Source of the DNA: Phlebotomus papatasi
Taxonomy: Eukaryota; Arthropoda; Insecta; Diptera; Psychodidae
Assembly (NCBI RefSeq): GCF_024763615.1
Contig: NC_077224.1
Coordinates: 41,860,712 to 41,924,711 of the forward strand
Length of the DNA stretch: 64,000 nt
Direction of reading: 5' to 3'
Each line of letters opens with the position of its first letter. Positions within the stretch are counted from its first letter, which is position 1. The notes beneath the pieces were generated by a model, which saw only the letters and a list, made by a program, of their open reading frames with translations, did no database searches and was not told the DNA's origin. Below, one piece after another: positions 22,601-32,294 of the stretch. A program made the translations under genes and the position numbers.

Positions 22601-25600
22601 AGGGAGGAAAAGAAATTGAGTCCTCTACCACTTGTATCTGTCTACCTGTCTTGAATCGTGCTATTCATCTTTCACTCCTTTTAACCTCCATAGAATGCAT
22701 TCAATTTTTTATAAGAAAGAGAATTGCCTCAATTTAATATTTCTAAAATGCACTCCACACACGTTTCCTTTTACATTTTTTTCCTCACTTTTTATTAGGT
22801 ATATTGACTCCCTTGATACAAATAAAATGCTCATATGTCATTTTTCACCAGAGTCAGGGGAAAAATAAAAGAAGAGAAATAGAATTTTCCATCAGTTCTG
22901 CCAACTTATTCATTTACAAAAAGATTCTCATCACTTTCAACAAAATAATAGTAGTAGTTTTCCAAGATGTATACATTCACTACCATAAAGACGACTTAAA
23001 GTGCATAGCAAGAGAAATTTATGACATAGGGATATAATGTTGCTCAAGAACTTTACTTAAATGACATGTTTTATATCGCTCATGTAGTATTACAGGGATA
23101 TCTTTCAATTTTTATTAATTTCGAAAAATAAGGAATTGGTATCTTCTGATAGGACATTCAATAGAAATATCGATTGCACTTATGTAGCTTACACATCTTT
23201 TGAATTTTTCAGTTAAGTTAAATTCGGCTGTCAGTACATAAATGTCAATTTCCTGTCAAATGTTGTCACAGAGAAACTCATTAAAAACCAGGTTAAATCT
23301 TAGTTTTCCTACATGAAATGGGTGAATTAGTCATTAGGAATCAGGAATTTATACAAAAAATGTCTTTTATCTTAAAATTTACTGAGTTTTCTTTTTTTTT
23401 GTTTCACAACTGTCAAAATATGATTCATCGATTAGGGTTGCCATAGGATATCTGAAGGATTTTATAGATTTTAGTTTCTGGCTATATGGATCTTATTTGA
23501 ATCCTACAGCTGTAAAAAATAAAATTATGAAGAAAGAAGAAAAAGATTTTAATTTTCCACAAGAAAATTGAATTTCTATTTTATAGTAGAAAAAGACAAG
23601 CAAATATGACATTTGAGCAACAAAGCAAGAGGCACAATTTTAATCCGGAAATCCCAAATGATCAAAATCCTAAAACGGAAGATGTAACACGAAGGATGTG
23701 TGGAATAATTTCCCAAAACATAGAAAATTTCCCTTTGCCTTCAGCAAGGGCGTGTAAGTAGATATGACATTTTTAAGAATTTGGGATTTTGGCTTTTCGG
23801 AATCTTGGATCTTTCTGGATTTTGGCTTTCGATATTGTGTCTTTCGGAACCCTTACATCGAATGAAATTTTGCAAATTGAAAAGGTATAGAAACTAAGCC
23901 TCTGCGAAGTGGATTGGGGAGTTTAAGCCACCTGCTCATACTTCCAATTAAAATCATATATGAGACTTTTTTTGTATTCGCAACCGATACACGAAATATC
24001 TTAAAAATGAGAAGCTGAGTCCGAGATCAATTTATGGGTTGGCTTCAAATAGCTCCATACAAAAGTCAACTTGGAAAGGGCTTGATAGAAGCAGCATAAT
24101 ATATTCGTAACGTTCCACTTGAGAGAAATCCGAAAAAGTTAAAATAACATTCTGGAAATGTTAATTTTACCTTGCATTATTGATCCGAAATCGGTGTAAA
24201 CATTACACTTTTTTGGTGTATTAGGGGTTAAATTAACCGGTTTTCATGTTAATTTTAGCCTTAAAAAGGTGTCAAATTAACATTAAAAATTGTTGATATA
24301 TTTTTACACCTAAAAAGTGTTAAAGTTACGAAGAAAATAAGTTAATCGCACCCTCTTTTTTTTCTTAGTGTACGATTGCAGATTTAGTGCAATTTACAAG
24401 GGGCCCAAAGATCTTTCCTCTGTGTCTGTCGCGATTTTCTTATCTACGTATCTACGTATTATCCACGTATTACCCTTTACGTATTATCTACGTATAGGGT
24501 ACAATGGGGTAATTTGGCACAGAATTTAATTTTGAATTTTGAGATTTTCTCACTGTTTCAAATGGGGAAATTGGAAAAGAAGACCACGAAATAGAAAAAC
24601 ACTTCTTCATGGTCTTTTTATTCACAAAACTGAAACTGTGATGTGTGAGGGAAACGGAAATTCAAGGAAAAAAATCCGTTCAAAATTACCCCGTTGTACC
24701 CTGATTGTATAACTTTAGGCACAAAATCCTTCATTATAAAAGTTGTCGAGCTTTTGGCCTCAATTCTGAGATCAAGATCAAAATTAATATCAAGTAAATT
24801 TCAACATTTTAGTATTCGTAAATCAAAAACTCAAAATCAAGATGCCAAAACTGTCAAATATCTTGAAATCTTGACATCCAAGACACAAACCGTTTGTATT
24901 TCAAAATTTGCAATTCTGGAACCACTATTTCAAGATTTCAAGACGTCAAATTTCTTGTTTTCTTGAAATAATTTCAAAAACTTTTCCGAGATGCTTGGAA
25001 TTTTCAAGATACTAACAATTTCGAAACCTCCATACGGAAATCGCTCTTTACGAGGAATATATTTATAAGAGAGTGTTCAAAAACAAAATTAATGAAAAAT
25101 ACTGCGATTGATCTCGCTTTTGCACTTCCTGTATTCACGATTATTCTTGTATTCATGATTAATACGATCTATAATTAATTTTCCTAATTTATATGGGGAA
25201 ATTTCAGCAATTCCAGCAGCGAAAAAAAGGTATTTGTCAGAAGTGACGTTTCGACATATCAAGTTCCACAAATGAATCGCGTCAAAATATGAAATCTTGA
25301 TCTTAGAAATGTTTGACAGCTTGTAATTTTAATCTTCATATTAGTTTCAGATATGACGCCCTTATTCTTATTTTTCTAAATAATAATCTTTGAAGTATTT
25401 TGATATAATTAAATATTTTCGATCCAAAAAAATCAATTTAAGGGACATTTAAAAAATAAATAAATTTTATAATATGTCCCTGTAATACACGAAGAGCGAT
25501 ATTATTCTAATGCACATGAGAATTTAAGCAAATTTAAACAGCTCCAGTGAACTTCTTCAAAGTATTTTCGATTCTAAAAAGCACATTAATGGGAAAATTT

Positions 25601-28600
25601 ACTGAATTTACTAACTTTGAATTACTTAATATGTAGACACAAGACGATTAAGACTTCAATATAATTATTTTAAGTATTAGAATTAAGGATAGGTACTGAA
25701 CAAATTAAAGAAATAGAAAGACATGAATGTTAAATTTTGGTGGATTTTCTTTGAGTTATTTAAAGAAAAAATCAAATTTAATTGACCCTAACCTTTCGCT
25801 AACCCTTTCAGGAGAAATTCTTCTTATTTCTTAATTCTTCAGTGGTACAAGTTGGACAATGGTACAATTTGGACAGAGCTTTTTGTCTTGATAAATTTAG
25901 TACTACATTTTTATTTGTATATTTTTAATGATTTAGTTTTATAATTTTGTTCCTTGTGCTTAAAAACAAATTTATTGTATTTATCAAGAAAAAAGCCATG
26001 TCCAACTTTGAACCGGCGAATTGTCCAACTTGTAACACCAATTCCAAATTATATCACTTTACCCTATACTAAATTTTCCGGGAAAATTCCTTAAATATCT
26101 TCCATATAATACGATGTCTTTGTTTAGAAAAAAATTCAATGGTGAATAGGTCCAACTGATCTAACAAATAGCGGGAAGTGCCCATGATTCGTACGATCCC
26201 AAACTTCGTAATGACCAATTTTTTCCTATGTTTAGGAAACGCATGAAAGGGGTGGGGGGGGGAAATAAAGAGGTTAGGTTCGAGATATTGTAATTTGAAG
26301 AGGGGTCATCGAAGACCGGATGTTGATATCTCATACCGTTTGGATTTTATATGGGTCAAAAGACTGAAAAAGTGCGAAAGGCAGTATTTTTAAAATAGAG
26401 CTATGACTGTTACTTTCCCGATTCATCACCGATTGTGACCGATGCAATTGGGTTCAGAATTACAATACTTTTCAAAAAAGTCTAAATTTAATCAAATCCG
26501 TTAAAAATCAGGCCCTCCAGGGTGGTTGAACTTTGACTTTGAATAATTCAAGATGACGATTTTTCCGATGATAGGTGTCGAAGGACAAAATGTTGAATAC
26601 CTCCAAAAAAATATCCAAAAATTAACGAAATCGTCAAGGCCAATATTTTCAAAGTCAAAAAAATATGTTTTTGAAGGGAATAGAAGGGGTGTGGGGATAT
26701 TTTGGTAAGTTAGTTCGATAGAGAATGTTGACTTGTGGGGGGGTCACCGAAGACCGGAAATCAATATCTCTTACTGTTTGGCTACCAGGATGGAGAGAAA
26801 TTGAAAGAAAAAACACGATTGTGAAAACTACTCTCTCGTGGAGTTCGAGCAGTTAAAAATTAGTCATTACTAAGCTTGGAATCGTATAAAGCATGGGCAT
26901 TTTCCCTTACGATTTTTCAATGAGAACCACTAAAATTTAACACTCCGAGATGTTTTCTTTTTCTTTGTAAAACAAAAAATATCAAAGAAAATGATATGCT
27001 TATTACTTAAGAAAAAAAAATTATTGTAAATTAATGCACTGAAATTTTGTATGAAATCATTTAAAAAAAACATGAAATAACTACGTCAATAAATTAGGCT
27101 GGTAAAACAAACTTTCTGATGGCCTTTCTCATCATTGGCATTGAAATGAAATATTTTGTGAGAAAAAAAATTACAAAACAACCCAAAAAGTCTCTCACTT
27201 TTATACAAACGCCCTATTTTCCCGCCTTCCGATTATCCAATTTTGTTTGCTATTGAATCTATAAAGTCATCAAAAGAGAGAAAATATACTATATATGTAA
27301 TTTTATTTCCATTGCCTCTGATTGTAAGAAAGAGAAGAAAAAAGGCCCAACTAAAAAGTAAAGACTTCATGTTGTATTGCAAATGAATGAATGTGAAGAC
27401 GCTCTATATATTTATTTGATTAGATTTATTATATAGGAAAAACACGATTCTTCATTCAACATCTCTTTACACTCTAATTATTTTTGGTGCATTTAGGCTA
27501 AATCATCAAATTTCACGGCTTACAAAGTGCAAAATTATGCACTAGAGAAATTAATTACTGACGTCAATAGTTGATGATTTAATTGTGCAACCAAGTCGAA
27601 TATGATTCTAAGTAGTACTTCAAACTTACTCATACACCTTTTTTTCATTTACTTTTACCGCTAGGATTGGGATCAAGTATCAGCTTACAGTGGTCGTTCA
27701 ATACCTCGACCACGCATCTATCCACTGGAAAATCCAAGTATAGCGGACGATTTACGGAGTCACGTCTCGCACTTTTCCGCCCTCGGAGCTAATCCCAAAG
27801 TCGGCAAAGCACGCTCCATTGCAGATGGACAGTCACAGCATAGTTTCTCCAACCATTCACACCGGGGTTACCTCGGGTCGGCATTTCCCACGAATCTGGT
27901 TAATTCACGACCAGGTAAAACCCGATCCCCTACCCCAGGATCCATAAAATCCTGATCAAAGACAAGAAACCAATGTGGACCTTCCATCTTTTTTTCAGAA
28001 CTTCGTCAGTCGAGGCAATCATTGGCAGCAGCATCCGATCGAATGTCTCGAGCCTCATACGCGGCATCAGTGCACGGTATTGCTCACAGCGTGGCGTCCA
28101 GCACAAGACGCACTAGACCACGGTCAAGATCGCGTGAACAACTCAACGGCACCCACATACACTCCCATCGACCCGGAAGCCGGTAAATATTCTTTGTTAA
28201 CACACCCCATTCCACATGAACTAGCAAAATGCCGCGAAAACATTTCTACTCAATTGCCCCATCCATTAATATACTATAAGCAAACTGTACGAATTGAACT
28301 GCAACTAATATTGAAGTAATGTAACAGTAATACATTTTTTTAAGAAGTAACCTTACGGGGAAAAAAATCAATGATAAGATATGAAGGCTATGCAGTAACA
28401 TTTTCCATATTCCATTACTATCCCATATTCAGCAGAAAGTATTAGGATCTTAAAAAGTTTCACTTAGGAATACTTTTAGACCACGCCTCTTCTAGAATTA
28501 CGGAAAACTAAAAATTGCAGACTGAAATTTTAGGTGTTTGATGGAATGACATAGGGGAAAGGCTCATAATTTTGGACAGTTTCTAAATTTGGACACTACG

Positions 28601-31600
28601 AGGGTAAAATTGGACACTAAAAATTAATTGATTAAAATTCTGGATTTTTATTCCAATATTTGATGAATAATGTATTATATCTAAATATTTGTTCTTTTTG
28701 GAAGATTTTAACACTAAAACCGTTAAATTTTGAATAGAATTTGAGTTAAAATTAGTTTGTTGAAAATTCAGTGTGAGCAATTGCTTACGAGAAATATGAC
28801 AAAACTTCGTCTTATTCAGCTGTGGTGAAGTATTCATTGAATAAATAAATATTCATTGAATATTGTATTGATTCACATTAATGGTGATTTGTACATTTGA
28901 CTTGAAGTGCAATTTGCCTGGTGAATTACATTTTTCGTGTGAAAAATGGGAAATTTTCTACGAGGTTCACCATTGAGGTGATAGTCCTTATTTTGGACAG
29001 GTGTTTTCCTCTCGAAATTTCGTGAAGTTTTAGCTTTTGTGATGACTTAGATTGTATAAATTCCTGGAGAAACAAATGAACAAATCCGAGCGTACTTGGA
29101 TTACCGAAGTCAACTCACTTTAATGAATGATATATCAAATTTCTGGGCTTCTTGTGACATTATACAGTTCCCTTACATAAACAGGAAAAGGACTTGATAA
29201 GATTGGTTCTTGAAATGGAGAACAATGGGCATCCCATTGAGGCGAATTAGCTGTCCAAATTAACAACCAAGTTGTCCAAAATAAGAGTCAAATTCACCTC
29301 TACATATCAATTCATTTTTAAACGTATTAAAACTAATTTTAATAAAAATAAGACGATAAATAGCTTGCTAAGTTTCTAAACAACCCTTCCGAAAAGAGGG
29401 TAACAAAAAAATCATTTAATATTGAAAATATCGCACTTCAAACTTGGAACATCGATGCTCATAAGCAGACTGTCTAAAACTATGATCCTTTACCCTATTA
29501 TACTTTGTATTAAGACTTTCAACTGCTAATAATGGAGGCAGCCAAAATCCCAAAAGCTAAAATTCCCAAAGTCAAAATTCCGAAAGCAAAAATCACGAAT
29601 ATTTAAAATCCTTAAAGGAATGAACCACTTGTTCTCTCCGATCTCTCTCCAGAAGCGGTTATACGACAGACGGGACGGACCGTCCACGAAACTCGATTTT
29701 TAGCGCATGTGATATTCGTGATCTATGAGTGTCAAAACGTGTAAATCCAAAATTTGGGCCCGATCTGACGAGATCGTATTTCAAGTAAGACTACAAAAGC
29801 TGATATTGTAAAGAATCTCAGCTAAAAAGAACGTAAACGTAATTGTTTCGAACAATTTTAAATTTTAGGACCTTAAAGGACCCTCTAATAAGTGTTATAA
29901 CCTACACTTTTAAAGAAAAACACACAAATTCTACCGAACAGTGTAATTAAGTGTATGAAACTTCGGTAAATTTGCTTGCCAAAGTCCTAAATATTCTTTT
30001 TATTAGAATTACAATTTTGCGTTTCTTCTTTTTAAGGAGTGTTGCTTGAAACTTTGTAGATTGTTTAACTTAATTGTTTTCTCTAAAATCATTCATATTA
30101 CATTTTAAAATTATAAAAATATAGACATAGTTTTAATTCGGTTAACTTGATTCTCGTAGTTGCTTGGCCTTTCCGGAATTCTTTCAAAGTCTTTAATCAT
30201 CATTTGGTTCATCAAAGCGACACTTTTTAAAAATATTTTTTACATTGTTTAATCTCTAGATCTAGAATATGCAAAATCTAAAAATTCATAGGAGTTTGAG
30301 GAACAAAACTGGCCGAAATTGCAAGCTGGCCGATATTTGGTACAGTTCCCCTATTTTAACCACTATTTTCATGAAAAAATTCAGGGCAAAAAAAAGCGGT
30401 CTACAGACTAGAGGTTTAGCCCGGTTCCCGAATGTCTCAAAATCTTAAATAACGAGCAATATTATTGCTTTTTGAGAGCTTAATATATCATTTATCTTTA
30501 ATAATTCAATCCTAACTCGAATTTTAATAAAAAAAAATCGTGATTAATAAAAAACATTAGAGAGTAGCTAAAGCAAAACTTAAGGTCTGAAAAGAAGCCC
30601 GTAGGGTGGAGTCTACACTTATGGATGTTAAACACTTATAGACAGCGTGCAAGAATCTTAAGTTCTTACGTAAAACAGATTTCGAAAAGTTATAAAATTA
30701 TTAGTTTATGATGTAATTAACAATGTTTTTGATTTTTCGAAATCTGTTTAATGTAATAACTTAAGATTTTTGTGTTGTCCATAAGTGTGTACAACATCCA
30801 TAAGTGTAGACTCCACCCTATAAGAGTCACTCTCATAAGAGTTGGAATAACTCTCCTAAATACAAGACCTTAATAGAAGTAAAAATTACTCTAATAAGGA
30901 GCTAATAATAAGGAGCATCGATTCTACACAGAAAAAAATATTTTGTAAAAATTTTCGTAAATGTTTGTGAATTCCTATGGAGGAGTTACGAAATGCTCGT
31001 GAATCGTTTAACGCACAAACATGTTTGTAAAAGTTTGTACTTTTTTCACAAATATTGTTCGTAACATGATCACTTGACGAGCATTTTTTTATACTTTTAC
31101 AAACATTTCTTCGTAAATATTCGTAAACACACAAAAAATGTTTGTAAAATTTTGTCATTTGTTCGTACATATTTGTTTTCCTGTTGAACATTTTACGAAC
31201 ATTAACGAGCAAATGAAAAAATTTTACGAACATTTTTTGTGTGTTTACGAACATTTACGAACAAATGTTTGTAACAGTACAAAAAATGTTCGTCAAATGC
31301 TCATGTTACAAATAATGTTTGTGAAAAAAGTACAAACTTTTACGAACTTGTTTGTGGGTTATACGATTCACGAGCATTTCGTAACTCCCCCATAGGAATT
31401 CACAAACAGTTACGAACATTTTTACAAAATATTTTTTTCGGTGTACACAGAAAAAAAAAACATTTCGTAAAATTGTTCGTAAATGTTTGTGGAATTCTTA
31501 TTAGGGACTTACGAAATACTCGTAAATTGTATAAAGCACAAACAAGTTCGTAAATGTTTGTACTTTTAAATGTTCGTAAACACACAAAATTTGTTCGTTA

Positions 31601-32294
31601 AATTTTGTCATTAGTTCGTTAAGTTTTTCCAAATAAACAAAAATGTACGAACAAATGTTGCTAGTCAAATGATCACCTTACGAACAATGTCTGTGAAAAA
31701 GGACAAACATTAACGAACTTGTTTGTGGTATATACATTTTACGAGTATGTCGTAAGTTCTAAGTAGGAATTTACAAACATTTACGAGCAATTTTACGAAA
31801 TATTTGTTCTGTGTAGTAAGTTTTACTCCTACACTCTGTAGTTAGTTTGTTACTGTGAATATTCGCCCCAGAATTTCCACAAAAAAATTTCGAAAATTAA
31901 CTTTAAAAAAATGTTTTGGCAAACTAATATAGCGGTATATTTCTTATAAGGTTATGCGTATCAATAATCCCTCAGTCAGATATTTAAAAACTCTCCTCAA
32001 TGTTAGATTTATTTTATTGAAACATTTTATTAAATTTTATGCAGTTCAATTGGTCCACCTGGCAATACGAATCAAGATATTAAATTTCATTTTCAATACT
32101 CATCTTAATTTCTTTCTTTTCTCCCAATCTCTCCCACAATCGTACAATCACAATGATTCAGCAGATACTCAACGGCTGGCTCCACGCATACCTTAAACAA
32201 TTACTGTGACACATCTGACAACTGGACCGATCATGATATGGATATATATATGGCAAGAAACCCAACAACAAGAAATGGATTGGTGCCATTATGA
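13484..32294 (+). CDS. LRR/FN3-like type I membrane protein (whole gene, 9 coding exons)
   Basis: The coding exons are 13484-13633, 13725-14675, 15880-16206, 16442-16593, 18909-19259, 19694-19844, 27665-27914, 27999-28182 and 32162-32294. All borders are GT-AG and every join keeps the frame, giving about 882 aa ending in TGA. Visible parts: a signal peptide (about 1-19), a Cys-rich N-cap, about 11 leucine-rich repeats (roughly 70-345), an LRRCT cap (HCDC...C...C), a Ser/Thr-rich stalk, an FN3-like module (about 520-610), one TM helix (about 619-643) followed by RRRSRK as stop-transfer, and a basic/Ser-rich cytoplasmic tail. The family pattern (secreted LRRs on a single-pass anchor) suggests a cell-surface adhesion or guidance receptor. 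Insect Lrt (leucine-rich tendon-specific protein) is one candidate, but I am not sure of the orthologue. A 7.8-kb intron (19845-27664) and a 4-kb intron (28183-32161) carry many MITEs. Confidence 0.9.
13725..14675 (+). CDS. LRR gene coding exon 2: LRR array
   Basis: The exon is 317 codons after 'catttacag', phase 0 at both ends. It encodes successive LRRs with the LxxLxLxxNxL pattern (for example LNLLDLSKNHL, LSTLKLSDNNV, LAFLDLSQNGI, LRVLDIGFNLL) and starts the LRRCT cap (HCDCKIRWVAEWI). The donor is CAG|GTATGT. Confidence 0.93.
14988..15292. mobile_element. Nested inverted-repeat MITEs in LRR intron 2
   Basis: 'agttctttactgttctcaa' near 14988 is answered by 'ttgagaacagtaaag' at about 15143-15157 and again by 'gagaacactaaag' at about 15275-15287. 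'attatcgacttttctttgta' pairs with 'acaaagaaaagtcgataat'. Two related fold-back units thus share or abut one end. Non-coding. Confidence 0.6.
15880..16206 (+). CDS. LRR gene coding exon 3: end of LRRCT cap and Ser/Thr stalk
   Basis: After 'ccccaaaag' the frame continues VTSRERNPQFCGTP, supplying the remaining cap cysteines, then becomes a Ser/Thr/Pro-rich mucin-like stalk. 109 codons, phase 0 at both ends. Reading past the CCG|GTAATT donor would run into low-quality sequence. Confidence 0.88.
16442..16593 (+). CDS. LRR gene coding exon 4: juxtamembrane linker
   Basis: Follows 'catatacag'; encodes NKATANRNSPNW and a basic Gln/Pro-rich linker leading into the FN3-like module. It ends TTC AG|GTAAGG, leaving two bases of an Arg codon completed by the next exon. 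It is too interrupted to appear as a long open frame. Confidence 0.8.
16812..16992 (+). mobile_element. tRNA-derived SINE
   Basis: A-box-like 'tgggtcagtactcg' and a good B-box (GGTTTGAATCC at 16862-16872) are spaced as in a tRNA, followed by a non-tRNA body and an A-rich run (about 16980-16992). It lies in LRR intron 4. A polymerase III-transcribed SINE is the simplest reading. Confidence 0.6.
17800..18095. repeat. Interspersed repeat with 15-bp minisatellite
   Basis: Between about 17985 and 18090 the unit 'ttcgggattttggcg' (15 bp) is repeated about seven times. Inverted single copies ('gccaaaatcccgaaagcc') lie at 17810-17855. The middle ('ggcaaagggaaatcttctgt') recurs inverted at about 23700-23750. 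Open frames with 5-residue repeats are by-products of a 15-bp period. Confidence 0.75.
18176..18385. mobile_element. ~210-bp MITE copy
   Basis: One end carries 'gggtttcagaccttaggctt', the other 'gggctaaacctctagtctg'. The same pair in inverted order is at 30388-30603, so this is one dispersed element. Non-coding. Confidence 0.6.
18558..18790. mobile_element. MITE with ~65-bp inverted termini
   Basis: 'gactttcaggcttcgcacac' on the left is answered by 'gtgtgcgaagcgtgaaagcc' on the right, and 'tatttttcccatattctc' by 'gaatatgggaaaaatata'. The arms enclose a short AT-rich loop. It lies in LRR intron 4, just before exon 5. Confidence 0.75.
18909..19259 (+). CDS. LRR gene coding exon 5: FN3-like module and TM helix
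   Basis: The acceptor 'cattgcag' gives QDSSVIIQWDSD..., a fibronectin-III-like strand pattern with VIIQW and GFRVVYRLF, then a Cys pair, then a hydrophobic helix (ITIAASAAICGTIIVAVIV). It ends AGC AG|GTTGGT; the split Arg codon is finished by exon 6. Confidence 0.88.
19694..19844 (+). CDS. LRR gene coding exon 6: stop-transfer and proximal tail
   Basis: From 'ttggtccag' the frame reads R-RRSRKLQSLHSTQKSPLP, a basic stop-transfer immediately after the TM helix, then a Gly/Pro-rich stretch. It ends CAC AAG|GTAAAT in phase 0. The acceptor's pyrimidine tract is mediocre, but frame and biochemistry agree. Confidence 0.78.
20768..21690. repeat. Large fold-back palindrome in LRR intron 6
   Basis: An inner inverted repeat occupies about 21138-21525 (arms about 185 bp, very short loop around 21323-21337). 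An outer pair, 20768-20912 and 21533-21680, extends the same palindrome. The left side has about 225 extra bases (20913-21137) with no partner, which look like a later insertion with its own inverted ends. The word 'ttaatcttatatgtgacat' or its inverse marks both outer ends and the centre. Any transcript crossing this would fold into a long double-stranded hairpin. Confidence 0.85.
21701..21910 (+). repeat. Seven-unit 30-bp tandem repeat
   Basis: Units start every 30 bases (21701, 21731, 21761, 21791, 21821, 21851, 21881) with consensus close to 'ccgatcttgaagtctgatcg' plus 'gtacgattag'. Divergence between units is moderate; the best-matched neighbours are in the middle. It starts about 15 bases after the fold-back palindrome ends. 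Confidence 0.88.
22200..23650. other. Intronic AT-rich DNA, nothing recognised
   Basis: Part of LRR intron 6. Open frames here (22632-22868, 22804-23037) show no domain and lack convincing exon borders. Confidence 0.45.
23655..23860. repeat. Inverted relative of the 'ttcgggattttggc' repeat
   Basis: Contains 'aatttccctttgccttcagc', the inverse of the block at 17900-17930, followed by degenerate 'tgggattttggctttcgg' words at 23780-23850. The tandem array is shorter and decayed here. Confidence 0.6.
24116..24370. mobile_element. ~255-bp MITE (CACT...AGTG ends)
   Basis: Begins 'cacttgagagaaatccg' and ends 'ttttttcttagtg'. An inverted second copy is at 58199-58451, matching along the whole length (for example 'atgttaattttaccttgca' here and 'tgcagggtaaaattaacat' there). 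The interior is AT-rich with repeated 'gttaattt' words. Confidence 0.75.
24496..24702. mobile_element. ~207-bp MITE with 'AGGGTACAATGGGGTAATTT' termini
   Basis: The left AGGGTACAATGGGGTAATTT is inverted at the right as AAATTACCCCGTTGTACCCT. It belongs to the loose 'AGGGTAAA...' group seen at 25842, 28552, 43051 and 47244. Non-coding. Confidence 0.75.
25842..26040. mobile_element. ~200-bp MITE with 'GGTACAAGTTGGACAA' termini
   Basis: Left 'ggtacaagttggacaatgg' is answered on the right by 'attgtccaacttgtaacacc'. Interior AT-rich, non-coding. Confidence 0.7.
26240..26870 (-). repeat. Reverse copy of the 1237-2255 repeat
   Basis: 'ggtcatcgaagaccgg' and 'gagatattgatttccgg'-type words (read on the minus strand) match the block duplicated at 1237-2255, in the same order. 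It ends at 'ggagttcgagcagttaaaa', the dispersed word also at 42955. Confidence 0.6.
27665..27914 (+). CDS. LRR gene coding exon 7: cytoplasmic tail
   Basis: Follows 'ttaccgctag' and encodes DWDQVSAYSGRSIPRPRIYP..., hydrophilic and rich in Ser, Arg, Pro and His. It ends CCA G|GTAAAA with one base of a Glu codon. Its GC content is well above the flanking intron, as expected of coding sequence. Confidence 0.82.
27999..28182 (+). CDS. LRR gene coding exon 8: Arg/Ser-rich cytoplasmic tail
   Basis: After 'tttttttcag' the frame gives LRQSRQSLAAASDRMSRASY and a run with RRTRPRSRSR. It ends GC CG|GTAAAT, two bases of an Arg codon. A competing open frame at 27975-28319 is a shadow of this exon. Confidence 0.83.
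28552..29500. mobile_element. ~950-bp 'ATAGGGGAAAG...' element
   Basis: The left end 'ataggggaaaggctcataat' is imperfectly inverted at the right ('actatgatcctttaccctat'). The interior has 'acccttccgaaaagagggta', shared with the larger copy at 47244-50175. No transposase frame found; the open frames are AT-rich noise. Confidence 0.65.
29533..29625. repeat. Degenerate 'gccaaaatcccgaaagc' minisatellite
   Basis: Five to six imperfect 15-bp units ('agccaaaatcccaaaag', 'gtcaaaattccgaaag'), the inverse of the arrays at 17985-18090 and 23780-23850. Confidence 0.55.
29985..30358. mobile_element. ~370-bp repeat, partner of 51080-51418
   Basis: Shares in order 'taaggagtgttg', 'tctaaaatcattca', 'aaaatatagacatag', 'ctaaaaattcatagg', 'ggccgaaattgcaagctggc' with 51080-51418. 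Right end 'gttcccctatttt' resembles the 'AGGGTAAA' group ends. One terminus of a larger element. Confidence 0.65.
30388..30603. mobile_element. Second copy of the 18176-18385 MITE, inverted
   Basis: 'cagactagaggtttagcccg' at one end and 'aaacttaaggtctgaaa' at the other are the inverses of the ends at 18176-18385. Confidence 0.6.
30604..30823. mobile_element. 220-bp palindromic MITE
   Basis: Termini TAGGGTGGAGTCTACACTTA and TAAGTGTAGACTCCACCCTA are exact inverses, and the inner 'aaacagatttcgaaaa' and 'ttttcgaaatctgttt' extend the palindrome toward the centre. Directly abuts the preceding element. Confidence 0.88.
30925..31445. mobile_element. 'TTCGTAAATGTTTGTG' fold-back element 1
   Basis: Starts TACACAGAAAAAAATATTTT and ends AAAATATTTTTTTCGGTGTA; nearly the whole element is one long inverted repeat centred near 31190. 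Made of 'acgaacatttacgaac' words. The open frames on both strands (30886-31254, 31138-31395) are by-products. Its right TA is shared with the next element. Confidence 0.85.
31444..31815. mobile_element. 'TTCGTAAATGTTTGTG' fold-back element 2
   Basis: Starts TACACAGAAAAAAAAAACAT and ends 'aaatatttgttctgtgta'. Same word content as element 1 but more diverged and with a different centre. It begins at the TA (31444-31445) that ends element 1, so the two are head-to-tail with a single TA between. Confidence 0.85.
32162..32294 (+). CDS. LRR gene coding exon 9: C-terminus and stop
   Basis: The polypyrimidine-rich stretch before 32160 ends in 'gattcagcag', a tandem NAGNAG acceptor. The first AG gives SRRYSTAGS and the second (exon from 32165) gives SRYSTAGS, one residue shorter. 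The frame continues NNYCDTSDNW, DHDMDIYMARNPTT and ends GLVPL before TGA at 32292-32294. Confidence 0.84.

Noticed and set aside
30886..31585. Overlapping open frames rich in KMFVN and NVC
   Set aside because: They lie entirely within the inverted-repeat elements at 30925-31815, and both strands are open for the same reason.
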